Positions 31,649 through 41,850 of a stretch of 64,000 nucleotides of DNA are shown here, one piece after another. The translations under genes were made by a program, and so were the position numbers. This stretch comes from Lactarius indigo. Lineage: Eukaryota > Basidiomycota > Agaricomycetes > Russulales > Russulaceae. Location of the stretch: assembly GCA_025766275.1 (NCBI GenBank), contig JAFKAC010000019.1:682001-746000 (forward strand), read 5' to 3'. The notes below the pieces were generated by a model. The model was not told where the DNA came from. It did not search any database and saw nothing but the letters and a program-made list of their open reading frames with translations. Position 1 is the first letter of the stretch. Each line of letters starts with the position of its first letter.

Positions 31649-33715
31649 GTGGCCGTAACAACCAGAGACCAGTGGACGAGTTTCCGTCCCTATTCACTCC
31701 CAAGAAGAGGAGAGCGTAACGTCCCCACGCGCTTTTTACAAGCTGCTAGTTGGAGGGAAAGACAAGAAGAAACCGGATATTTTGTGGAGTTCAACGGACC
31801 TAGCAGGTTCCGACCAGTTGAGTTCAACTTCGACCACTTGTGTTGGACGGAAGTTACGTGGAATCCCATAGAATCTCAGTGGGACGTCATACGACCGGCA
31901 GGACCTAGATATCGGTGTGACATCGACGCCCGAGAGCTCAATAGCCGAGCAGATTGGGGCCCTATCGACGGACAAGTACGAGAACACTCCACCGGAGAAG
32001 TGGTATCAGGAGAAGAAGAAGAGGAACAAAGCCAAGACGAGAGTGAAGGGCGAGAGCCAAATCAAACAGAGACTAGCGGAGGAGCAATACAAGATCTCCT
32101 CATCGAACGAGCTGAGTCCGCGCATATTACCGAGCCAGAACCAATTCACATTCGATCACCAGCCATTATGGCGACCATAACGCGAGCAATGGAAGAAGTC
32201 GCGATTGAAGAAGCTCGTGCGATACGAGAAGAAGCACAAGAAATCCTCATGCCCATTAACCCCGAAACCGGCGTACGAATGACCGCCGACGACGCAGCCA
32301 TCTTCAGAGCAATAGGGTCGGACCGAGGGGACCCCCCATCCGGACGACGACCCGCACTAGACCTTCCACCAGGAATAGGAGGGCCGAGCGAAGATCCACC
32401 ACCGCCACCAGGGGGAGGTATCCCGTTCGATCTACGAAGAACCGAACCACCAAGAATGCCACCCACGGGACCGCCAGGAGGCGGAGGAGGCGGCGGCGGA
32501 AGAGGAGGTGGAGATGCCGGAGGAGGAGGACATCATAACGAAAAATTAACCGGCGAGCCACCTTCCATCTTTGACGGAGACAGACTCAAAGTAGACCAAT
32601 TCCTGACGCAGTGGCATGTCTACTGGGGCATGAACTTGGACGCCCCCATTATGCGCAACGACTACCGAAGATGCCTTTTGTTCCTTTCCTACATCAAAGG
32701 CGGAGCAGTCAGCGAATGGGTCCTATCCTTCCTGAACTGGCTCAACAGGCAAATACAACGAGGGATCAGTCCCTACACTCGCGACCTGTGGGACGCCGTA
32801 GCCGATGGATTCAGCCAAAGGTTTGAAAACACGCTAGAGAGAGAACAAGCCCAAGCCATACTACGAAAAGGGCTCAAAATGACGGGAGAGGACATTGACA
32901 AGTACGTCAATGATTTTGAACAACTTGCACGGAAGGCTCATTATCGCCTCAATGAACCACAAACCATCGACCTTTTTACGTCGGGTCTACCCAAGGAACT
33001 GTTCAAAAACGCGTTCCAGTTTGACGATCCTACCACGTTCGACGACTGGAAAAGAGCTGTCCTCAAGCGACAGAAAAATTATATACACCTCAAAGCACGA
33101 CTCAACGAATACAAAAATACGACAACGCCGCCGAAGAAGCCGGGCAGCAATGCAGGGTGGACGCTTCCGCAAAACTTGCCACAAACTAACCCGTGGGCGA
33201 TGGACACCTCGGCAGACCGTGCCAAGGTAAGACTCGCGGGATCTGAAGACATCGACTTCAACCAATTACCACGTCGCGACTGGCCTATACCACCATTCCC
33301 ACCAAGAGGAGGACCGGGAGCCCGGGGACGAGGAAGAGGAGGATCTCGAAGGGACTTAAGGAACGTCCTTTGTTATAACTGTCACGCTCCTGGCCACCTC
33401 TCACGAAATTGTCCACACCCGCGCACGCAGCAGCAATGGCAGGCCGCCCCATCCAGTAGTCGCATGATCGAAACCATGGGATATCCTCAGGCACCCGTCT
33501 CACAATACGCGCCATCACAATACGCCCCGTCACTGCCCGGGTATATGTCGCCAGCGCCCAGCGCGACACCCGCACCTCATATCAACGCCGCAAGCACAAA
33601 AACAGCAGGAGAACAGGCCAAGGAGTGGCTCACACAAGTAGCCAACAGTACCGACGAAGTAAAAGATCTTATACTTCAAGATCTATGGGGAAAAGAGGGT
33701 TTTCGGGACGCCTAA
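31649..33715 (+). CDS. Element 1 Gag (non-ATG start likely)
   Basis: Structural capsid polyprotein of about 688 residues. The frame opens after TAA at 31631 and a GTG at 31649 sits in strong context (A at -3, G at +4). The first ATG in any frame after the predicted mRNA start is codon 174 (32168), also in good context. Residues 1-172 are well conserved with element 2 Gag (for example R-D-Q-W-T, G-Y-F-V-E-F-N-G-P-S-R-F, D-I-D-A-R-E-L-N-S-R-A-D-W-G-P-I-D-G), so the N-terminus is probably translated. A Gly-rich linker precedes the capsid domain (from about residue 297: F-D-G-D-R, W-H-V-Y-W-G-M-N). A CCHC knuckle C-Y-N-C-H-A-P-G-H-L-S-R-N-C lies near residue 575. Ends at TAA 33713. Confidence 0.85.
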   Translation: MAVTTRDQWTSFRPYSLPRRGERNVPTRFLQAASWRERQEETGYFVEFNGPSRFRPVEFNFDHLCWTEVTWNPIESQWDVIRPAGPRYRCDIDARELNSRADWGPIDGQVREHSTGEVVSGEEEEEQSQDESEGREPNQTETSGGAIQDLLIERAESAHITEPEPIHIRSPAIMATITRAMEEVAIEEARAIREEAQEILMPINPETGVRMTADDAAIFRAIGSDRGDPPSGRRPALDLPPGIGGPSEDPPPPPGGGIPFDLRRTEPPRMPPTGPPGGGGGGGGRGGGDAGGGGHHNEKLTGEPPSIFDGDRLKVDQFLTQWHVYWGMNLDAPIMRNDYRRCLLFLSYIKGGAVSEWVLSFLNWLNRQIQRGISPYTRDLWDAVADGFSQRFENTLEREQAQAILRKGLKMTGEDIDKYVNDFEQLARKAHYRLNEPQTIDLFTSGLPKELFKNAFQFDDPTTFDDWKRAVLKRQKNYIHLKARLNEYKNTTTPPKKPGSNAGWTLPQNLPQTNPWAMDTSADRAKVRLAGSEDIDFNQLPRRDWPIPPFPPRGGPGARGRGRGGSRRDLRNVLCYNCHAPGHLSRNCPHPRTQQQWQAAPSSSRMIETMGYPQAPVSQYAPSQYAPSLPGYMSPAPSATPAPHINAASTKTAGEQAKEWLTQVANSTDEVKDLILQDLWGKEGFRDA

Positions 33716-36700
33716 ACCCGTCAGTCTGGGTGAGGGCTCTTCAATGTAATTCTGTAATTGTGACAACGCGCTATCGATCTATGCGAATCCCAGTGACTGT
33801 CCGTACAAATTACCGAACGACTGAAACAAACGCGCTGATTGACTCTGGCGCAACCGACAACTTCATCCGACCAAGCCTGGCAAAACGAGCCGGCATCCAG
33901 CCACAGCCACTAAGTACGCCCCGCAAGATATGGAACATAGATAATACAGAGAACAAAGCTGGGTTAATCACTCATTATGTTAACCTAGAGGTGAAAACAC
34001 GGGGACAGATAAAGCAAATGACCTTCCTGGTCACCGACCTTGGAAGCGAAGACATGGTGTTGGGCTATCCATGGCTCAGCGCATTCGAACCAACAATCAG
34101 CTGGGCCACGGCCACCATACACCCCGACATGCAGCCGGTAATACTAGCAACTACCGACGCGTTGCTGTCCACAACGACTGTTCGAGCCCTCATTGTGGCC
34201 GAAAAGGAAGATATCGTACGGGAACTAGAAGAAGAAACGTTTGTTAGAGCCACCACCTCGACGGAGTTGGCCATACAAGCGAAACAACAACAAACGGCAG
34301 CAGTGCTCCCTCCAGAATACGCAATGTTTACCAAACTTTTCAATGAGCAAGCCTCGCACCGTTTCCCCCCGGCAAGGCCGTGGGACCATGCAATAGACTT
34401 CAAACCATCCGCGCCGGCCGCCATCGACTGCAAGATCTACCCCATGACCCAAAAGGAAGAAGGCGAACTCAAGGAGTTTCTCGAAGAAAAGCTAAAGCAA
34501 GGGTATTTACGCCCTTCTATCTCCCCGTACGCATCCTCCTTCTTCTTCATCAAAAAGAAGGACGGAAAACTACGACCGGTACAGGATTACCGGGTCATCA
34601 ACTCCTACACTATCCGCAATCAGTACCCGCTGCCGCTCATACAAGACCTCATCCTTGACCTCAGCAATGCCCACATCTATACGAAACTCGACATCCGATG
34701 GGGCTACAACAACATACGTATCCGCGATGGCGACCAGGAGAAGGCGGCATTCAAAACAAAATTCGGCCTCTTCGAACCCACGGTCATGTTCTTCGGGCTT
34801 ACTAACTCCCCCGCCACCTTCCAGGCGATGATGAACCACATCTATCGCGACACCATAGCGAAGCACGAGCGACTGGGCACTACCATACGCGTCTACATGG
34901 ATGATATTGGTATCACTACCCACTTTGATCACGCGCTGGCGGCCCATGTAGACGCCGTCCGCGATGTCTTACGCGTCGCAGAAGAACACGACCTCTACTT
35001 CAAACTCGAGAAGTGTCTGTTCCATCAACCGCGGATGGATTACCTGGGGGTAATCCTTGAGAGGGGGGTGACCCGGATGGACCCTGTAAAAGTTCAAGGC
35101 ATCAAGGACTGGCCAACACCAACAAAAGTCAAAGACGTCCGCTCCTTCCTCGGCTTCTGTAACTTTTACAGACTCTTCATCCGCGGTTTTGCGACTCATG
35201 CCAAGCCACTCACTAAACTAACACGGAAGGACGAAGAATGGCGATGGACCGAAGAAGAAGAAAGGGGGTTCAACACCCTAAAACGCCTCGTAACGGAGGA
35301 ACCTGTGCTAGCACACCCCGTTCTTCAAGATCCATTCGAGTTGGAAGTAGATGCTTCGGGCTATGCGGTGGGAGCCGTATTACTACAAAAGAAATCTGAC
35401 GGCAAGCGACATCCTATAGGCTACTACTCGGCGACGCTTTCCGAAGCCGAGAGAAACTACGACATCTACGACCTAGAGTTGCTCGCAATAGTTAAGGCCC
35501 TGCGGAACTGGCGACCACTCCTCGCAGGCGCCCCCCACAAGATTAAAATCTACTCGGACCATCTAAACCTGCAATATTGGAAGTCACCGCAGAAAATCAG
35601 CAGGCGAGTCGCCAGGGAAGTACTCGAACTTTCCGAATACGACTTCGAGATTCACCACATTAAAGGAAAGAACAACGGACGGGCAGACGCACTGTCGAGA
35701 CGACCGGATTACGACCAGGGTGTCGAGGATAACAGCGAGGTAGTGGTTCTACCCCCCGAAGTCTTCGTACGAACCCTTAACACCGCACGGACCTTCGTCG
35801 CAAACCCAAATTTACTACAACCACGCCACCAGCAAGATGAGGAGGTGATCAAGATATGGGTCGACCCTTATCACCTCAAGAAAATACAAGGAGAATGGTA
35901 CAAGGACGGCAGGTTCGTAATCACGGGGCCAGCATCGACTCAACACGTACTAATACACGACCACCACGACTTGCCAATACATGGCCATCCGGGGATTGCG
36001 AAAACTCAACGCATCCTGGAGAGGCACTACTGGTGGCCACGACTTCGAAGGGACGTGTATGAATACGTGCAAGGCTGCGCAGAATGCCAAAGAAATAAAG
36101 TCAACACGAGGCCCATACGAGCTGCGCTGCACCCCATCACGCCAATACTAGAAGCCATGCCATTCCACACGGTGGCAGTAGACTTCATCACCAAACTCCC
36201 CGTCTCCAGAGGGTACGACAGTATACTAACTGTCACTGACCACGACTGCAGCAAGGCCTCCATCTTTATCCCGTGTCGAGAGGAAATCACCGCAGAAGAA
36301 ACGGCGACTCTGTATGTCGCCCAGGTGTTCAAACGTTTCGGGTTGCCGCGCAAGATAATAAGCGACCGCGACCCCCGCTTTACGTCCAAATTTACCAGAG
36401 AAGTGTGCCGCATTCTAGGAATTCAACAAAACATATCAACCGCATATCATCCACGCACTGATGGACAGTCCGAACGGACTAACCAGTGGCTGGAACAATA
36501 CTTACGCTTCTGGGTAAATGAGCGGCAAGACAACTGGGAAGCTTATCTACCAATCACCGAATTCGCGCACAATAACTGGCCACATGAACACACCAAAGAG
36601 TCACTGTTCCAGCTTCTGATGGGGTATAACCCGCAAGCGGACTGGACGGATAAGCCATCTCCCATTCCCCTCGCGACCACGCGACTGACACAGCTAAAAG

Positions 36701-38424
36701 AAGCTAGGGACAACGCCCAACGCCTCATAAAGAAGGCGCAAGAGTCATGGGTGCGTAACAAAGATACGCCCAAGTTCAACATCAACGACCTCGTGTGGCT
36801 CGAGGGCAAACATCTCCGAACCAATCAGCCTACGGCGAAGTTAGCGGCGCGACGCCACGGACCCTTTCGGGTGGTACAGGTGATGTCCCCTTACAACTAT
36901 CGATTGGAACTTCCCACACAGTGGAGCATCCACCCAGTGTTCCATATCGATCTTCTCACACCGTACAAGCAAACCTCCTTACACGGAGAGAACTTCACAC
37001 GACCGCCACCCGAGCTGATAGATGGGGAAGAAGAATACGAGGTCGAGGCCATTCTAGACACTCGGCATTTCGGCAGAGGAAGACGCCTCCAATACCTGAT
37101 CAAATGGAAGGGGTATCCAGACTCGGAGAACCAGTGGGTCAACAAAGACGACGTCTTTGCGCCGGAAGCGCTCCGTCTGTATCAGGAAGCGCAAACCCAC
37201 GGTAAAAGAGATAAAGTGGGAGTCGCTCGGACAGAGGACAGTCATCCCCTCTTCCTTCGCTCTACCACTACTCTCATGCCCACTTCCCCTCTACGACATG
37301 TCACACAAGCGCAACTCCTCGACTCCCTCGCAGAAGACGCCCGCGCCCTCTTGGCAGAGGACGACGACACCGAAGTTCCCAACACTCAGCTCACGCCATG
37401 GACACCTCTTACACCAGCAGAGGGGCCCATCACCGCACAAGAATGGATCAACGTCGTCACCAGATTCCCAGACCCGACGACCGCTCCCGACGACGACCGA
37501 GCTGTCGTCCACGTCTTCCGAAACGACAGCGGCGAGCGTGAACCCATCGCCGCTATCCCCCCAAGCGACGACCTCATCGGCGTTCGCGGAGTTTTCCCGA
37601 GCAACGACCAGCGTTCAAGCGCTGATGGAGTACGAGTTGGACGGCTGGAAGAGGGTGGCGGCAGCGTGGCAGAAGGAGCAGCTGGACTCGGCGGCGGCCC
37701 GACTGAGGGAGATGCGCGAGCGACGGCAGCGATGGCGGCAGCTGAAGCTGGCCATGACGACGAAGATTATTACCCGGCGAGACACTCCTTCCTTCGAACG
37801 AAACGCGACCCTGATAATCCCCTCATCACACCCTGGCTCGTCCACTCCGACGGGTCCCCCATGTATCGAGGACGTGTGCGCGTGCCTGGTGCCGCCGATC
37901 ACCGTCCGTTCACCGCCGCCGAGGACCCCGCACATGTCATTGCGCCTGAGGGGTTCCGGGCGAACCGACGACCCCATTACATTCGATACCCCATCACCGG
38001 GCCCGACGGAGTAGAGAGGGATGCGTCGCACGTCCAAATCATCGGAGGGGTGGACCCCCTCATACTGGGGGTTATACCGGGCTCACCGCACGTCTACGGT
38101 AAGCCCTTTTACGCCGAGCCCCACGTGTCTGCCGCGCTCCGCCCCACGTACCCGCACGAGGACTTGGTTGTCTTCGAAGCGGACAAGATCACCGACCGCG
38201 CGCTCAATCGTATCAACGATGAGTCGCTCACCGCGGAGGTCACGCGCTTCCGCGCGGCCAGCTACGAGCTGGATCGACTCCGAGCAAGGGTGAGTCAACT
38301 CCGCGCTATGATCGAATGTGCGCAGGACGACCGACGCGACGCCATCTATCGTCTGGAACGCGCCACCGCATTGGAGCGCATCGCCGACGAACAACGCGAC
38401 TGGCCGGCTCGCGACTTTCGGTGA
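33685..38424 (+). CDS. Element 1 Pol: PR-RT-RH-IN-chromodomain plus C-terminal extension
   Basis: About 1579 residues in the -1 frame relative to gag, overlapping its end by 31 nt. Numbered from the ATG at 33685: protease D-S-G-A at 53-56; reverse transcriptase with Y-M-D-D at 404-407; RNase H from D556; integrase with H-x-H and C-x-x-C from about 758 to 800; catalytic D833, D894 and E930 (35 residues between the last two); chromodomain about 1115-1165 (Y-L-I-K-W-K-G-Y-P-D-S-E-N-Q-W). About 400 further residues follow, with a conserved block (about 1430-1520) and a helical, charged tail. That extension is homologous to ORF3 of element A. The local ATG is in weak context (T at -3) and many ATGs precede it, so frameshifting is the likelier route. 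Confidence 0.92.
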   Translation: MGKRGFSGRLNPSVWVRALQCNSVIVTTRYRSMRIPVTVRTNYRTTETNALIDSGATDNFIRPSLAKRAGIQPQPLSTPRKIWNIDNTENKAGLITHYVNLEVKTRGQIKQMTFLVTDLGSEDMVLGYPWLSAFEPTISWATATIHPDMQPVILATTDALLSTTTVRALIVAEKEDIVRELEEETFVRATTSTELAIQAKQQQTAAVLPPEYAMFTKLFNEQASHRFPPARPWDHAIDFKPSAPAAIDCKIYPMTQKEEGELKEFLEEKLKQGYLRPSISPYASSFFFIKKKDGKLRPVQDYRVINSYTIRNQYPLPLIQDLILDLSNAHIYTKLDIRWGYNNIRIRDGDQEKAAFKTKFGLFEPTVMFFGLTNSPATFQAMMNHIYRDTIAKHERLGTTIRVYMDDIGITTHFDHALAAHVDAVRDVLRVAEEHDLYFKLEKCLFHQPRMDYLGVILERGVTRMDPVKVQGIKDWPTPTKVKDVRSFLGFCNFYRLFIRGFATHAKPLTKLTRKDEEWRWTEEEERGFNTLKRLVTEEPVLAHPVLQDPFELEVDASGYAVGAVLLQKKSDGKRHPIGYYSATLSEAERNYDIYDLELLAIVKALRNWRPLLAGAPHKIKIYSDHLNLQYWKSPQKISRRVAREVLELSEYDFEIHHIKGKNNGRADALSRRPDYDQGVEDNSEVVVLPPEVFVRTLNTARTFVANPNLLQPRHQQDEEVIKIWVDPYHLKKIQGEWYKDGRFVITGPASTQHVLIHDHHDLPIHGHPGIAKTQRILERHYWWPRLRRDVYEYVQGCAECQRNKVNTRPIRAALHPITPILEAMPFHTVAVDFITKLPVSRGYDSILTVTDHDCSKASIFIPCREEITAEETATLYVAQVFKRFGLPRKIISDRDPRFTSKFTREVCRILGIQQNISTAYHPRTDGQSERTNQWLEQYLRFWVNERQDNWEAYLPITEFAHNNWPHEHTKESLFQLLMGYNPQADWTDKPSPIPLATTRLTQLKEARDNAQRLIKKAQESWVRNKDTPKFNINDLVWLEGKHLRTNQPTAKLAARRHGPFRVVQVMSPYNYRLELPTQWSIHPVFHIDLLTPYKQTSLHGENFTRPPPELIDGEEEYEVEAILDTRHFGRGRRLQYLIKWKGYPDSENQWVNKDDVFAPEALRLYQEAQTHGKRDKVGVARTEDSHPLFLRSTTTLMPTSPLRHVTQAQLLDSLAEDARALLAEDDDTEVPNTQLTPWTPLTPAEGPITAQEWINVVTRFPDPTTAPDDDRAVVHVFRNDSGEREPIAAIPPSDDLIGVRGVFPSNDQRSSADGVRVGRLEEGGGSVAEGAAGLGGGPTEGDARATAAMAAAEAGHDDEDYYPARHSFLRTKRDPDNPLITPWLVHSDGSPMYRGRVRVPGAADHRPFTAAEDPAHVIAPEGFRANRRPHYIRYPITGPDGVERDASHVQIIGGVDPLILGVIPGSPHVYGKPFYAEPHVSAALRPTYPHEDLVVFEADKITDRALNRINDESLTAEVTRFRAASYELDRLRARVSQLRAMIECAQDDRRDAIYRLERATALERIADEQRDWPARDFR
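33688..33703 (+). other. Element 1 gag-pol frameshift site
   Basis: GGGAAAAGAGGGTTTT contains two X-XXY-YYZ heptamers, G-GGA-AAA and G-GGT-TTT, both in register with gag codons, separated by two bases. A slip of -1 at either enters pol. The same 16 bases occur at 60338-60353 in element 2. Confidence 0.6.
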
Positions 38425-38440
38425 GTCTGGGGTCTCACGC

Positions 38441-38455
38441 TAAAGAAGAGGGTGA
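38441..38455 (+). other. Element 1 polypurine tract
   Basis: TAAAGAAGAGGGTGA directly abuts the 3' LTR, the usual plus-strand primer position. Confidence 0.75.
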
Positions 38456-38963
38456 TGTTACGTTTCGACTCGGACCCTTACTGTACCGGTTGCGATTACG
38501 GCTGTAAGGTAGATTAGTCGCGGACTTACTCACGGTGATACGGTAGTGCGATAGGAGATACGGTACGATAGCTGACTGATGCCCGACGCCACTAATACTG
38601 GTAGTAGTGGTACTTGGATTGAGATACTTACGCGACACGTTGGACGCTACTACACTATGACTCATAGGCAGCGCTTGTAAGCCTGCTTGACTTGTATTTA
38701 TACCGGCTTCCAAAGACCAAGATACGCCATCTTGGTCTTCTTGAATCGCCACTTGTTTTCCTTCTCTCTCTCTTCGCCTTGCCTCAAAAGCAGCTACCCG
38801 ACTCCGTTCGTAATTAAGGACATTCGATTCACCGGTGTACCTTCGTGTATTCACTCGGGTGAAGGCTTGGACCTCCGTGTCTTCAGGTCGATAGGATCGC
38901 CATACCGCTAAGTTGTTACCGCCATCCGAGCTCAAGTCGAGCTAACGTCGTGGCGACGTTACA
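38456..38963 (+). repeat. Element 1 3' LTR
   Basis: 508 bp, no difference from the 5' LTR seen by eye, offset exactly 7334 bases. Followed by target duplication GGTGC. Confidence 0.95.
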
Positions 38964-38968
38964 GGTGC

Positions 38969-39787
38969 TGACGCCTCACAATTTGTTTTTTTTTCAAACC
39001 CATCAGAGTGCGTCTTGGGGTACATGGCTCTATGTGACACTTTGACATCCTGTTTAATCTTTGTACTAATTATCCTCCCACTTCCCAATAATGATTACTA
39101 CTTTACAAAAAACGCCTCCCCACTCCCAGAAAGGAGCGGCTTTGCGATACGTTGGGTGTTGAGTATACCAGGTGCAGGGAGCGCCGGAGCGAAGGGGCAG
39201 ATTTGAGAGTGAGGTTTTGCTATGTGCGTGAGTGTGCGGCATGTTTCAGCTTGCGCCTTGATTATCCCGCAAAATGCCAAGCACATATATCGATGGTCTG
39301 ATTGTAATTGCGCAGAGCACAAGCGGCGGCGGTCTCGAGCCGAGTGTGGCAGTGTTGGCGAGATGGTAATTTGGTTCCACGCGCTTACAGTAAAGACTAC
39401 ATTACTCATCCTATCCTACTGAGGGCACTTCGTGTTTACTTCACATGCATGGAGCTCGGGTGTTAGTAACCCCCAACATTACTGACTTTCGCACTCTATC
39501 TTCGTGACTCAGATGCATCCCACCCCACCAGACGTGATGGCTGCAAGTCTGGCAGCCGTCTGTTAAGTCAGGCAGGTTTGATGCAGTAAACTCTGGTGAA
39601 GTTCACGCCAAAATATTGATACAATGATACGATGAGTCCATAGCTAAATTGGTACATGAATAGACTGGGGGAAATTGGCTTCGTATGCGCATGTAATCGT
39701 CTCTTGTTATAGGAGATAGATGTTGGTTAGTACAGTACCATGTGCCAGTATATGGGAAGATAGGCAACAGGTACAGGATATACACAC
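38969..39787. other. Intergenic flank between element 1 and F8
   Basis: No gene. The left part is the other half of the gene X-like target of element 1. Positions 39280-39370 match gene X-type blocks at 840-900 and 10860-10920. The right end (39716-39787) is the F8 3' flank, like that of F1, F2 and F3. Confidence 0.45.
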
Positions 39788-41850
39788 CTATTTGCAGACC
39801 TTGAGCACGTTTAGTCTTTCCTGGAACTCCCTTCCCTTGTTAATGAAGGTTACAGGGCGACCCACACTCTGGTGCGTAGCAATGAATTCCCTCACACACA
39901 TCCCTGGCTCATTCTCTAAGCAAAGTAACTTGAGGGCTGGCAACAGTTTGGCGGCTCTCTCCTGGGTGATATTGTTAAGTGAAAAAGGAACATGCCTCGT
40001 GATCTTGTCATCTACACTTAGCACCTTCAATGCAGTGAATGGGCAAAAGAGTTCCTGCCATTGGATTCCCTGGCCTAGTTCGTCATCTCCCCCCTTTTGA
40101 TCTGAATTGATAAAGAGAAAGTCCACATCAGAGAGCATGGCAGAAATTTGGTTGACCACCTGACCCATCACCCTTTTCTGGATGGAAAGGCACAATGACA
40201 ACTGATACTGATGAAAGAGTTTGATGATGATGGTGTCGGGCTTGAGAACAAGCTCCGCGTTCCTGAAATGGAGTTTTTCTGAATGATCAATGAACTTGCA
40301 AAGTTGCGGAAATTGAAAATCAGCGACTTCATACCGAGCCAGGTATTCTATTCTCAAGTAGTCGAGCCGAGGAGTGTCGATCTGCGCCACGAGATCCTCC
40401 AAATACAGCATTGGACCATAGAATGTAAAGCAGCTGAGAGTAGGAAGGACCTTCCATGTGGTGGGGGGTATGCATATTCAATTAAGATAGGGTACCCCTG
40501 GTATGAACCCAAAGGTGAGATACTTGAGCCTAGGTAATGCAGCCAGACTTGCGACCAACTTCTCTGGTGGAATGTGACCCTTTAGGTATATATTGTGAAG
40601 ATGTACATAGATGAGGTCACGGGCCAACGAAAGAAGAGCTGGTACTGCTGGAAAGGAAATTCCAGAAATGTGGATTGTCTGTAGATGTGGGGCGGATCCG
40701 CTGAGGAATGTATCAGGAAGGGGCAGCACGTTCACATATTCTTCTGCTTAGAGCTGGAGGTGTGTCAAAACCGGAAATGGCTCCTCCATCACCACAACCA
40801 GAGAAAGAAACAATGGATGTGTTACAGTATGTCCAATAACTCGCACATGATTGCAGTGTTCCAGTGCTGCAATGAGATTATCTCCATCATCACTGTTACG
40901 ATTTTCTTTGGGACTCGTTCTTTCACACATTACTATTCCATTCCTCATATCATACGAGCCCTGTGTGATTACGTGGACTTTACGATCACTCGGTTCCTCT
41001 CACGCGCCCTACTTATTGATGTTCCCTTCTGATAAAGTTCGACATGTGCTAGTTTCTGACTTGTTCCTACTCACGTGTGACCCTGCGTGATTCGCCTTTG
41101 TTCTTGATATATCCATGCCTTGTTCCCCTTATGCCTATCCCTTTATTCCTTGACCTGGCGATGGCACCATCTCTTTGTAACAACCATACAGCACGACCTC
41201 TATTTAACCCTAGTCATACCTAGCTTGTACGGTAGACTAGACTTCTTGTGTAATACTACACTTGTCTAAGACGGACACCTTTGTGCTTTTCATCCCTTTG
41301 AGAACTCCCCGCTTCCGCTAGACCTTTGAGTCTTAGCCTTCCTCTACGATCCAAGTGACGGTTGTCCTTGTGATCCTTGTGCACCACTCTACTGAAGCCA
41401 AGCCTCAGAGCTTGTGCTACCGCAACTCAACTGACTTGGTACAGGTCGTACCTTATGCCCCTGTAGTGGCATAACAATCACCCTGTAAATAAGGATGGAG
41501 ATAAGAAATGACAAGAGGAAGGGCCAGAAAATGACCTAGATTCTGGACAGGTGTCCCATTGGTGCAGAGAAGTCCCAGATGAAGATGGAATGGCGATGCA
41601 AGAATGATATGTCTCCATGTTCGGCACACATGCACCAGTCTCTGCCATTTCCATGGGTGATGTCTCCAAGGGGCAGGGCCAAGTTCGTCCATTCGACAAA
41701 GGCTAAATATTTCTATGAAGACATCTTCTGGGAGTGTGTTGATCGTCGTTGTGGATCTGTTTGAAGATTGGCAGTGTAGCCCAGTCAATCAATCTATCGA
41801 TATAGAAATGAACAAGAGCACCATGAGTAGACACACCTCGGTGAGCTCAT
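39788..41850 (-). pseudogene. F-box pseudogene F8, split by a solo LTR
   Basis: Exon 1 is 41837-41850 (ATGAGCTCACCGAG), intron 41757-41836 (80 nt), exon 2 from 41756 down to TAG at 39788. A solo LTR at 40894-41476 lies inside exon 2. Removing it and one copy of its 5-bp target duplication leaves a length divisible by three and a continuous family frame (Q-G-D-D-G-D-N-L across the junction). There is no indel, but two premature stops: TAA at 40748-40750 and TGA at 40478-40480, the latter at a position that is Arg (CGA) in F6. So the copy was full length when hit. Both halves retain clear F-box blocks (L-P-E-D-V-F-I-E-I-F-S-L-C-R-M-D-E; H-V-C-R-T-W-R-H). Confidence 0.9.
40894..41476 (+). repeat. 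Solo LTR of family A inside F8
   Basis: 583 bp, TGTTACGATTTTC...GGCATAACA, flanked by ATCAC (40889-40893 and 41477-41481). Homologous to the LTRs at 44591-45144 and 52126-52696 but in the opposite orientation. It retains the TATTTAA box and the AGACTAGACTT start-site sequence. Confidence 0.92.

Larger units (their letters stand above)
31122..38963 (+). mobile_element. Element 1: complete Ty3/Gypsy chromovirus
   Basis: A 7842-bp LTR retrotransposon with 508-bp LTRs that read as identical, the 5-bp target duplication GGTGC (31117-31121 and 38964-38968), a primer binding site, gag, pol in the -1 frame and a polypurine tract. Pol order is protease, reverse transcriptase, RNase H, integrase, chromodomain, so it belongs to the chromovirus branch of Metaviridae. 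Both reading frames are open, so it looks recently inserted and possibly active. It sits in a decayed gene X-like region. Confidence 0.95.
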
